64,000 nucleotides of DNA from Apostichopus japonicus (lineage: Eukaryota; Echinodermata; Holothuroidea; Aspidochirotida; Stichopodidae), in NCBI RefSeq assembly GCF_037975245.1, contig NC_092561.1, forward strand, positions 10,539,001-10,603,000, in the 5' to 3' direction. A program made the translations under genes and the position numbers. A model generated the notes under the pieces. That model had not been told where the DNA came from and searched no databases. It saw nothing but the letters and a program-made list of their open reading frames with translations. Positions 54,562-64,000 of the stretch are shown in pieces. The stretch's first letter is position 1. Each line of letters opens with the position of its first letter.

Positions 54562-57500
54562 TTAAGACGTTTTTTTGAAGGTGTTCAAACTTTTACAACC
54601 AGTAATAGTAGTAGGGAGGGAATTCCAAAGTTTTACGCCGACATAACGAATACCAAGTTGTGCAGACCTAAGTCTAAAGTAAGGAACAGTCAATTGATTT
54701 GGCGCACGGTTGGGATAAGGATCGTTACGTAACTGAAAATAGTTGCGAAAAGTCGACGGAGCATTATCATGTAACCAATTGAAAATAAAAATACCAACAT
54801 AGTAACGATTTATATCATAGATACTAAGAGCGTTAAGAGTAGTAAACAGGGGTGCTGTATGCTGGAGGTAATCCGCATTACAAATATAACGAATGGCTCT
54901 CTTTTGAAGTAAGTAAAGGGGTTGAATTCTAGAGGCATGGGTACTGCCCCAAATAACATTACAATATGTAAGATAGGGAAGTATGAGTGTATTATACAAA
55001 GTGACCAATGTGCTTCTAGGAATGATTTGGCGAAGTCTACTAAGAACTCCAGCGCCTTTAGACACTTTCATACAAATATTCTGAATATGATTATTCCAAG
55101 AAAGATGATTATCTATATAAACCCCAAGAAATTTAGTAGTCTTAGACAGCATAACATCAACACCGCAAAGTCTGATACTATTAATGTTAGGATTTAAGTG
55201 CTTTGAAGGTGTACTAAACACAATAGAGGTAGTTTTCTTAACATTTAGTGACAATTTATTTGCACAAAACCAATCATGAATATATGTAAACTCATTCTGT
55301 ATAGTATCCAATAGAAAATTAATGTCATTACTGGAAAAGAACAGGTTAGTATCATCAGCATAAGAGATTACATGAAATGTGTTGCTGGCTCTATAGAGGT
55401 CATTAACATAAATTATAAACAACAATGGACCAAGTATGGACCCTTGAGGAACACCACACTTAATTGGCTTAGAATCAGAATTTATATTATTAATAACAAC
55501 AAACTGGTGACGATCAGCAAGATAGCTTTTGAACCACTGAAGTACAGTTCCCCGGAATCCATAATGACTAAGTTTTTCAAGTAAAATGTTATGGTCAAGG
55601 GTATCAAACGCCTTCGACAGATCCAGAAATATACCAGAAGCATACTGATTATTTTCGAAAGCTTCCATAACTTTACAAGTAAAATGTAAAATAGCATGTG
55701 TAGTTGAGCTGCCAGGAAGGAAACCAAATTGATAGTTATACAGTAAATTATGCTTAGCAATAAAGTTATATAACCGTGAGAACATTATTTTTTCGATTAC
55801 CTTGGAGAAACATGGGAGAACTGAAATGGGTCTATAATTATTCACGGATTCCTTTTCACCGGCCTTAAAGACAGGAACAACTCGAGCTATTTTTAAAGAT
55901 GTGGGGACAACACCAAGCTCATAAGAGAGATTACAAAGATATGTGAGTGGAATACATAATGAATGGGCAACATGTTTTACAATAATAGCAGAAACACGAT
56001 CAAAACCAGCAGCGGATGGCTTGAGTGATAGGAGTACTTTAAGGACCTCATCTCTTGTTGCAGGAATAATGAATCAAGAGTCAATGACTGGTGCTTGCAG
56101 GTACATTTTGTAGTGAGAATTAACATTAGGAATCTTATGTTGAGTGGCTGGACCAATAGTAGTAAAATAATCATTAAAAATGTTTCCAATATCCAATGGA
56201 TTAGAAAAACTGACCCCCTGATAATTAATCTGTTCAGGAGTGCAATTAGCTTGTCGACCATGTAAAAGTGTATTTATTGACCGCCACATACTTTTCGCAT
56301 CCTGGTTGTTATTATTAAACATATTGGTGTAGTAAGACTTTTTGGCCAGCCTGATAACATACGTAAGACGATTACGAAAACGTTTGTAGTCGTTCAAGTT
56401 GTTTGCAGTGCGACTACGGAGATATCTTTTATATAAATGATTCTTTGTACGGCAAGAATTAAGGATGGCAGGAGTCATCCAGTCACTCTTGTCACTAATA
56501 CCCTTCTTTGTAATAGGAACATACGGAAGACAGTTGTTTAAATGCTTACTAAATATTTTATTAAACTGATCAAATGCAACGTTTACATCATTGCCATAAA
56601 AGACATCTTGCCAAGTTTCGTTTTCAATAGCAGACCGAAATAACCGTATAGTTGCTGGATTAACGTGCCTCCTTAAAGTAATTGACGGAATACTAGTTTT
56701 AACATTGTCAATTTCAACAATAGTAAAAACAGGGAAATGATCCGAAATATCGTCACAAATTATGCCCGAGGTAGATGACAGTGATGGACTATTCGTAAAA
56801 ATTACATCAAGAAGTGTAGCAGAGTGTGACGTTATCCTAGAAGGCAAATTGTGGAGTGGACGAAAAGAGTGAGAGTGTACAAGGTTGATAAACTGATTAC
56901 CGATGTTTTCCGATGTAATTAAGAGATTACAGTTAAAATCGCCCATTAAGAAACAACTCCTGCCTTCTCGATTCAATGAAATAAATAAAGTAGAGAACAT
57001 GTCAAGCACAGTTTCGCTAACACCGGAGGGGCAATAAATAACCCCTATGATGATTGGCGAATGAGAAGCCTGTAGTTCTATAAAAGTCGACTCAAATACG
57101 CCTTCTACAAATGTACTCAAATCTGAACGAGATTTGTATTTAAGAGATGAATTGATATATAGTGCGACCCCTCCACCACGCCCTTACCTAGAGGCATGTT
57201 CCATATTATACCCAAGGATGTTGTAGAGAGTATGTAAAGTATTAGGATTACCAAGCCAGGTCTCGGTTATACCGATAACAGAAAAATTATGCCTAACGGA
57301 TCTTAGTGATAATAATAAATTATTAAAGTTACTACTCAGAGACCTAGCATTCACATGATACAAGGTAAGTTTCTGATCCCATAAATCGTTGGTAATATCT
57401 TGAAAGAAATTATAATCATAATACTTGCAGTTAGTAGCTTGAAAACTTTGAACAGAATTGATATCAGGATCAATAGAACTGAGAGGGGAATTAATGTCGT

Positions 57501-57708
57501 CGCATGCTTGAAAGTGATTTCGAGTATTTTTACAAATGATACAGGCTATGTCCCCATGCAAACTAACAATAGGATTACTAATACAGTCATTATGCCATTT
57601 AATAACCCCTGAGCAATTACAGCAATGACCTATGGAACAGCGATCACTAGACGTTAAGCTATGCGCACAAATACAACAGAGGTGACTAAATAAAGTACAA
57701 TGCTCCAT
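54562..57708 (-). pseudogene. LINE ORF2: zinc finger, APE endonuclease and reverse transcriptase; two nonsense codons
   Basis: About 1,049 codons in one frame. The N-terminus has a Cys/His-rich PHD-like finger (CCICAH...GHCCNCSG...WHNDC). The AP-endonuclease-like domain includes HVNARSL, ITETWL, GGGVALYI, GDFNCN and SDHFPVF. The reverse transcriptase has NNYRPISVLP, FLDLSKAFDTLDH, CGVPQGSILGPLLF and catalytic SYADDTNLFF. The only breaks I find are TAA at 57184-57186 and TGA at 56074-56076, with no frameshift between. The copy died recently. It ends at ...NTFKKTS-stop. The family assignment rests on motif style and the 3' tail. Confidence 0.88.
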
Positions 57709-58016
57709 GCAGTATCAAATACAAACTATCAAGAAGTAAGAAAAGAAAAAAAGAGAAAGAAAGAAGGACAGAACAAAATAAGAAGAGTGAAAAAAAGTAT
57801 TATAACGTATAATACCTTGAATGTGGATAAGACGGGTGGTTGGACAAACGAAAACACACGACAAAAGGGAAATCCTTTAAAGTAATCTGTAAAATACCAG
57901 TAAAACGTGCAACTACTTGCTACATTTAACGACAATGGTAGGTACTGTCCCCAAAAATCAAGATAGCGGCTTCAAATTCAAGATGGCGGCTTCAACTTCA
58001 CCATTGTGTCCGTACA

Positions 58017-58822
58017 TTACCGAAGTCTTGCCAGGTCCTCTGTATTAGTAATATGATGTTTATGATCGTTTCCATCAATGACGAATATCTTCCCATCTAG
58101 GGTCCAAGACCGGTTAACTCTTTCATGTTTGCGGGCACGGGCGAATAGCTCCTGGTTCCTGCGGGTCAAATCCTCATTAATGTATATTCTGGTGCCTTTT
58201 AGTGAGGTCCTGGCACGATATATCCTGTCTCTTGTGTTGTATGAGTTCAGTTTGACGATGATAGCCCTGGGTCGGGTGGCGTTTGCTATGTTGTTAGCTC
58301 TAGGTCGGGGTGAAATGCGGTGTGAACGGTCGATTTCTCCAGGGGTAAGGGTAACGTTCAGTTTTTCGGTCGCCAGATTAATGACTAACTCGTCAGTCGA
58401 TTCTCCAGGAGATTCAGGAATCCCCTGTATGCGGAGACAGTTACGCCTTGAATACTGCTCCTGGCGGTCAGCAGAGTCCTGGATTGCAGTTAAGCCCGTC
58501 TGAGCTGGCATATTTCCTCCCTGGCATCATCAAGTTGTTTTTGCTTTTTGGACAGTTCAAGTTGGAAGGTGTCATGAATTTCTTTACATACCTTCTCTTT
58601 CACTGCTTCCGCTATCGTTGGCACTAGTTTGCATATTAGATTGGTGCAAAAGTCATCTGAGTTAATGGCAGCATTCAACTCTTGGCGAATAGAGTCTATA
58701 ATGTCCACATGAATTAGATCAGTGTTAGGTTGAGGTGAAGGCTCATCGTTAGGCTGGGGTTCGCGAACCTGCCTTCTAGTTGAGGTCGATTTTGCTGCGT
58801 TTGTAGCTTTTTTAGGTGGCAT
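58017..58822 (-). pseudogene. LINE ORF1 with a single frameshift
   Basis: Two overlapping minus-strand frames (58490-58822 and 58017-58511) join into one ORF1 protein of about 265 residues if one base is missing near 58500, where QLRRA-stop in one frame overlaps QTGLTAIQ in the other. The N-terminal part is basic, then an acidic coiled-coil-like stretch (ELSKKQKQLDDAREEICQLR). The C-terminal part has RRNCLRIQGIPES and IDRSHRISPR, words shared by RNA-binding ORF1 proteins of CR1/L1-type LINEs. Confidence 0.8.
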
Positions 58823-60033
58823 CTTGGACGTTGTTTAGTACTAGCAATGAACTCTCACAGAATAATGATAAAGTAATATACTGAACGAATATTTAACTGA
58901 GAAATTTGAAGGATTTCCGAGAGGCGAAAAAAATGATGTGATCTTTACATGTTGTCTAGATAATAATGATTATTATTATCATTAACAAAAGTCTTTACTG
59001 TTTCTCTCACTTTGAAGGATTTTAGACTCCATCTTAGCCTTTTAGTATCTAACGTTTAGATAGAGCGTTGATGTAAAAACAGAACATAGGTGTCTTCTTA
59101 AAAATAAGCGATATTACAATGACGTAAATTTTCACTATATTTTTTATCTTTCAATGATTTTAAAATCCACCTTAGTTGGAAATTTATAGAACAAAAACTA
59201 TGAAATTTCGTTACTATAACTTCATTATGATAATGACATACATAGTATTCTAACTATTGTACACATCGATGGAACATTACAGCCGCTTAGGATTTCAACA
59301 GCACAAGCGCAGAATCAAAACAATGTTGAGAAAAACAACAACAATACCATTGCGTAAGAAGCAGGATAATCTAATTTATTAATAATGAGATCAAATAAAT
59401 TTCAAACGGATGCGTTGTTGTAGCTTCATGTTATTACTATGGCTTAGAAAAGTAGTTAAATGTTGTAGTCCTTGTATCTGCGTCGTATTATTACCTGTTT
59501 GAGGTACAAAGTATTCTGTGTTTTTGAACAACTGCCCGGGAGTCGTCCGCTGTTGTCCATCACCATGGCTACTTAATCGACGGCCCGATACCTACGTAAC
59601 TGCATCTTATTTGAGATATCCAAGCCGTTTCCCTTCTACTTATGTGTGGTGCACTTATATATCAGACATGAGTAATTTCAACAGCCTATACCAGTCAACA
59701 TTATGGGTGAGTTAATGTACGTAGTAAATTAACCCTCACGGGAAAATGATGGTGAGGAACTAACATTTGTTTTACTTCTAACACCAACATATTTGAACCT
59801 ATCATAACTTTAAGATCTTTAGAATACCTAGGAACGGTATGATTGCAGCTGAAAGTTGCGCAATTCTTTTCACCGGTGATTTCTTTTAGCGTTTATGCGT
59901 ATTCACATACCCACCCATAGGTGACTGAAAGAGTAAGGGTTATCAAAGGTTAAATAACCAGGATGCAAAATGCATTGAGGTTTCGATGACTTCATGCACT
60001 AGACTTCTGCTTGTTAGTATAATTAGCACTAGC
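58823..60033. other. Non-coding interval
   Basis: Holds a continuation of the degenerate repeat tract (about 58980-59170). Otherwise nothing recognised; the 65-codon frame at 59518 has no motif. Confidence 0.45.
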
Positions 60034-62280
60034 TATTACAATAACACTATGGCATGATAAACACAGGTCAGTCTACTGTGCGGCGCTATACACACCTCCA
60101 CCAAAAACAATGGGGGTATTGTACTAAATTTTATGAATCCACACACCAAGTATTAGAGGTATCCACGATTTCCATCGTTAGATATCATGTAAAGGGTTTT
60201 TCAGAGTTTGACCTCTGGTGACCTATAGGAGATTTGACCTCACAAGCAACAGGATTCTTGTACTCAATATGGCATATCCATATAACATTTATGAAAAGTA
60301 TCCATGATTTCTACCATGAGAAATTATGTTTTGATTGTTTTCAGGCCTCGACAAATATTTCTAAAAGTACTCACTATTTGGCGACCGTGACTAAAAATCT
60401 ACTCGCCAAATTCACTCGCCATTAGACCTATGATTGTTGTTCAAGTCTCCAAAGTACAGTTCTACAACATCAATACTTTCTATGAACAAAGGTTAGGCAG
60501 GTAGGCAGATTACATGGTGCTACGTAATTGCGCTTTGGAAAGTTATGTTTCTTTGCAGTACTGAAATTTAAACTTTTTCCACCAAAAGTAAGTGTTGAAC
60601 AAAGTAAACCATGTCGCAGAATCATAAATAAGCAGCTAGCCCTACTGTAATGTCTTAAACAATTAAAAGTAAAACGTCTGTAAAAACACTTACTAAGATA
60701 GCTTGGCTTCTGTTACATTATGGCTCCTATATTACTAGGTGTATACTATATACAGTAGCTATAGCTAGGTGTGCGCGAGTCCTATAAGCCTATATACAGT
60801 ACCTAACTGCTACTTTGAACCGCTACTCGATTAGCGTGACTTCGTATATTTGCCCCGTTATTTATCTTGTCTTTTAGCTGCAGATTGATGCGCGAAAAAA
60901 TATCGCTACTCAGACTCCATTACACTGCCTAAATCAAAGCATTCTTTTACGCAATGAAAATATGAGGTTATAAGAGCATCTATCTTCCAAAAATCCTTGC
61001 AGCAACAACAGCAAACTTGTCTCAAAACTCCTTAAATTGTTCTATACTTTGCGAATTATGACTGATAGCCAGTAGGAAAATGCCTAAATGAAATAATTAA
61101 GGAGATGTTTTGCCATCTTAATTATATTGGTATTCTGGCTGGTATTCTTCACGTTGGTGTTAACGAACCCTATTCTACCCAACCGTTGCTGGCCTAGACA
61201 ACATAAAATTGCCCACAGGCCTAGCCAGGATTGTTCAAGTTGTCCCATAATTATAAACGTGACGAAAGTCGAACGTTACTTTTAAGGCCTAGCTATGCTG
61301 AAACTGGTGGAAGAGACTACACAAATTGAGATCAACAGCCGATCCAGACAAAACCTCGTGAACTCACTGCCAAACTAAGAGCTGTTTACACAATTATTTC
61401 GCATTGGTCATAGTAAAAATTTACTAGACTGACGAACTGTTAAGTTTCATAAACGCTGCCTGGTCACAACGAAACTACATCCAACCTGAAATAAATACAA
61501 CGGAAAACGTCCAATAGAACCGTTGTACTACAAAGTACACCTTTTTGCACGCAAAGTAAGGCTTCCGAGCTTTGAAGCCAATGCAATATCATCAAGTTTC
61601 CAGTTTTAGATTCTACGGAAACTCATAAGCTCATTTCCAATACCCTCCTATTCGTATGATAGGCTGGTCTGTGGGAGATATGGTAGCTTATAAAACAAAG
61701 TTTCCACAATTTGGCGTCTGGTGAATCCAACTGACCTTTGACCTCGATAAAATCTTGTACTGAACGTGTACCAACTACATACTAAATATGAGATTCGTCT
61801 AACCTTCCCTTCTTGAGTTATCGTGTTTACAAGGTTTTCACAATTTGGTGACCCCAAATGGACTTGGACCTCCACCAAAAACAATAGGGATCTTGAACTC
61901 AATGTGGTACTCCATCACACAAAATGCGAGATTGATCCAAGCTTTTCTTCTTGAGATATCGTGTTTACAAGGTTTACTCAATTTTACCCCTGGTGACCCC
62001 AAATGACCTTTGATCTCCACGAAAAAACTGTTGGCTTTTGCTCCTAAATGTGGTCCTACTGCTCACGAAATATGAGATTGGTTCAAGTTACCTCATTGAG
62101 ATATCGTGTTTACAAGGTTTTCACTATTTGGCCCCTGGTGACCAAAAATGACCTTTGACATCCCCACAAAACAATAGGGTTCTTTTACTCAATGTGGTAC
62201 TCATATACACCAAATAATAGATTGTTACAAGCTTCCCTTCTTGAGATATCGTGTTTACAAGCAAGGCGTGACACACACAC
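60034..62280 (+). repeat. Composite non-coding repeat, copy B
   Basis: Collinear with copy A but longer, with an extra block at about 60225-60610. It ends in four ~145-bp tandem units marked by GAGATATCGTGTTTACAAG near 61815 (degenerate), 61953, 62098 and 62243 (spacings 138, 145 and 145), then AGGCGTGACACACAC. Units carry TGACCTTTGACCTC-type words near 61730, 62004 and 62149. A TTATCTTGTCTTTTAGCTGCAG segment (about 60860) resembles a splice acceptor and is shared by all three copies. Confidence 0.78.
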
Positions 62281-62502
62281 ACACCCACGCACACACGCAC
62301 ACCCACGCATTCACCCATACATACATGCATACACACATACATACATACATACATACATACATACATACATACACACATACATACATACATACATACATAC
62401 ATACATACATACATACATACACACATACACACATACATACATACATACATACATACATACATACATACATACATACATACATACATACATACACACATAC
62501 TC
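62270..62502 (+). repeat. CA then CATA microsatellite
   Basis: (CA)n with CG/CCA interruptions from 62270, then nearly pure (CATA)n from about 62320 to 62495. It directly continues the end of composite copy B, where the shorter copies also have CA-rich ends. Confidence 0.95.
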
Positions 62503-62530
62503 ACCTCCACAATAATATTGGGACCAGTAA

Positions 62531-62960
62531 CTTGGTACGTTTTGCATCAACAATTGTGGGACCTGATTTGTGGGACCAGAATGTACACCTTATGTGTGGG
62601 ACCTTAAAAACACACCTTTGTGGGACCAGTCCAAATTGTGGGACCAAAAAAACACACCTGAGAAACATCATTTGTGGGACCAGACCAAATTGTGGGACCA
62701 AAAAAACACACCTGAGAAACATCATTTGTGGGACCAGACCAAATTGTGGGACCAAAAAAACACACCTGAGAAACATCATTTGTGGGACCAGACCAAATTG
62801 TGGGACCAAAAAAACACACCTGAGAAACATCATTTGTGGGACCAGACCAAATTGTGGGACCAAAAAAACACACCTGAGAAACATCATTTGTGGGACCAGA
62901 TAAAACATGTTTCAAACTAAATTTGTGGAATCACACCCAATATGTGGGACCACAAATCAT
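62531..62960 (+). repeat. 54-bp tandem repeat rich in TGTGGGACCA
   Basis: About five units with period 54 (CATCATTTG at 62666 and 62720, and so on), each with two TGTGGGACCA words separated by GACCAAAT and by an A run with CACACCTGAGAAA. Looser copies of the word extend upstream (from 62547) and downstream (62941, 63045, 63786). The period is a multiple of three and lacks stops, so open frames appear on both strands; I do not treat them as genes. No unique spacers, so not CRISPR. Confidence 0.9.
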
Positions 62961-63825
62961 GCTGTTCCAACATGTCTGGGACCAAAAGCAGACCTTTCAA
63001 ATGGTTTGGGTACCAATCCCAAAATGCAGGATTAACTCCTTTGTGGGACGTACCATCTAATGAACACAAATACCGAGTCTCTGTCTCTAAGACAGAAATT
63101 AAAGGAGCTTTGGTAGTTGAAAGATAAATTATACATAAGTTTATGTACTGTTTCCCCCCCCCCCCCCCCCCCGAAATCAGCAATATATTCATCCTGCGAA
63201 TATTTTCCCCAAAAAACTGCCTCAGCAATAGCAATTTCCAACAGAAATTTCTTTAATCGGCAGAAAAAACGGTATATGAATTTTTCTTAAGTTGACGTCC
63301 CAGCTCAATAAGTTGGAGGAATACTGTACAGAAAATAAGGAACACATTTATCTCTCATAACTACCTATCCTCCTTTAGCCATTCAGATGTGTCAAGTTAA
63401 GGAACTGTAAATATGTTAGGAAAAGAACATTTTCAATTTTTCACAGTTGTCCTTATCTTTCAGTCTACACTGCATATAATTTGACAAATTGACCACAGTA
63501 ATTCACTTTTCATTCAGTTTGAGTTTGAACTAATACCTTTTCATGCACAACATACTTGGCATCAAGGTATTCTAATTCGAAGTATTTCTCTGTTTAATTG
63601 ATACATCAGAATAACTGCTGTTTGGCTAAAAGAACTTTTTAAGAAATAATGCTAAAGATTTTTTCTATTAGTAGTGCTCATTGCTCAACAAGGATAGCAG
63701 CTTTATATGTATTCATACTGGGCAGAATCAACAATGTTGTCAGTTTGCACTAACATTTACAGTAGGCTCAAATGAGCACAGAAAATGTGGGACCAACCAA
63801 CTATATATAAATATATATATGTATG
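62961..63825. other. Non-coding interval
   Basis: A C homopolymer lies at about 63155-63172. No gene recognised. Confidence 0.5.
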
Positions 63826-63826
63826 C

Positions 63827-63865
<39 letters not shown>

Positions 63866-63866
63866 C

Positions 63867-63911
<45 letters not shown>
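63826..63911 (+). repeat. (AT)n microsatellite with GTATGCATGT interruptions
   Basis: Almost pure AT dinucleotide, broken by the palindrome-containing word GTATGCATGTAT (near 63821 and 63861). Confidence 0.95.
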
Positions 63912-63913
<2 letters not shown>

Positions 63914-63915
<2 letters not shown>

Positions 63916-63951
63916 AAGCAGGAGGCCCGGGTTCGAATCCCGGTGGAGGCT
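63914..63951 (+). tRNA. 3' half of a tRNA-like sequence (pseudogene or SINE part)
   Basis: A perfect T-arm is present: stem CCGGG (63927-63931), loop TTCGAAT (63932-63938), stem CCCGG (63939-63943). It contains the RNA polymerase III B box GGTTCGAATCC and is followed by TGGAGGC plus T, as an acceptor strand and discriminator. Upstream AAAGCAGGAGGC could be the 3' side of an anticodon arm and variable loop. The 5' half is missing: AT repeat stands where the D-arm and A box should be. Hence not a working tRNA. The isotype is uncertain. Confidence 0.55.
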
Positions 63952-64000
63952 CGAAGTTTTTTCACTGTTCTGGATTTTCCTTCACATTACGTTTTCAACG

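Larger units (their letters stand above)
54303..58822 (-). mobile_element. CR1/jockey-like LINE, nearly full length
   Basis: Minus-strand element with ORF1, ORF2 and a 3' end carrying AATAAAGTCTTATG followed by (AATTG)n (plus-strand 54303-54325). Short 3' tandem repeats, not poly(A), are typical of the CR1/L2 group. The 5' boundary is not defined beyond the ORF1 start. Host sequence on both sides belongs to the same degenerate repeat tract. Confidence 0.85.

Noticed and set aside
62124-62515. Tyr-Val-Cys-Met and His-Thr-Tyr-Ile repeat frames
   Set aside because: Translations of the CATA microsatellite.
62640-62910. Regular repeats resembling a CRISPR array
   Set aside because: Units of 54 bp are contiguous with no variable spacers, the window is eukaryotic, and no cas gene is present.

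Overview
This is a repeat-rich, AT-rich metazoan window. It has intron-type splice signals, LTR and non-LTR retrotransposons, MITEs, microsatellites and one TRIM-type RING/B-box gene. A marine invertebrate deuterostome (for example an echinoderm) would fit the single-exon TRIM gene with a C-terminal propeller-like region and the dispersed repeat families. That is an inference; no host gene here fixes the taxon. Only two pieces of host coding sequence are supported: an unrecognised terminal exon (6286-6502, +) and the TRIM-like gene (38339-40564, -, with a predicted last exon near 38161-38172).

Layout. 1-7385 is mostly non-coding: a cluster of a 14-mer (GTCACGCGAGTCAC), a degenerate tandem repeat, a 220-bp MITE, a small array of a dispersed ~145-bp repeat and the orphan exon. 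7386-34378 is one Ty3/gypsy-like LTR retrotransposon on the minus strand. Its 3' untranslated region was split by a second insertion of the same family on the plus strand. That insertion is a tandem dimer, LTR-gag-pol-LTR-gag-pol-LTR (8378-26156), whose two 8,528-bp units look identical. Both insertions carry a 4-bp ATAT duplication. All three gag and pol frames are open, so the family looks recently mobile.

35877-37850 and 60034-62280 are two copies of a ~2-kb non-coding composite repeat ending in ~145-bp tandem units and a CA-rich tail; a third fragment lies at 53008-53120. 40892-41512 is a GTGA satellite. 42491-42860 is a hAT-type non-autonomous element.

45712-52583 is a nested stack. A decayed Tx1/L1-like LINE (+) is interrupted by a 2.17-kb foldback element (47691-49864, 6-bp duplication) and by a 2.2-kb inverted-repeat element (50220-52416, 5-bp duplication). 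The latter contains a 385-bp hAT MITE (51349-51733, perfect 8-bp duplication). Removing the two large insertions restores the LINE reading frame at both junctions.

54303-58822 is a minus-strand CR1/jockey-like LINE with ORF1 and ORF2, dead by only one frameshift and two nonsense codons, inserted in a degenerate repeat tract. The right end holds CATA microsatellite, a 54-bp tandem repeat, AT microsatellite and the 3' half of a tRNA-like sequence.

The most unusual points are: the self-nested, head-to-tail dimeric LTR element with palindrome-centred ATAT target; its HHDD reverse transcriptase active-site motif in place of YxDD; its uncharacterised ~200-residue Pol C-terminus; and the foldback element built of nested palindromes.
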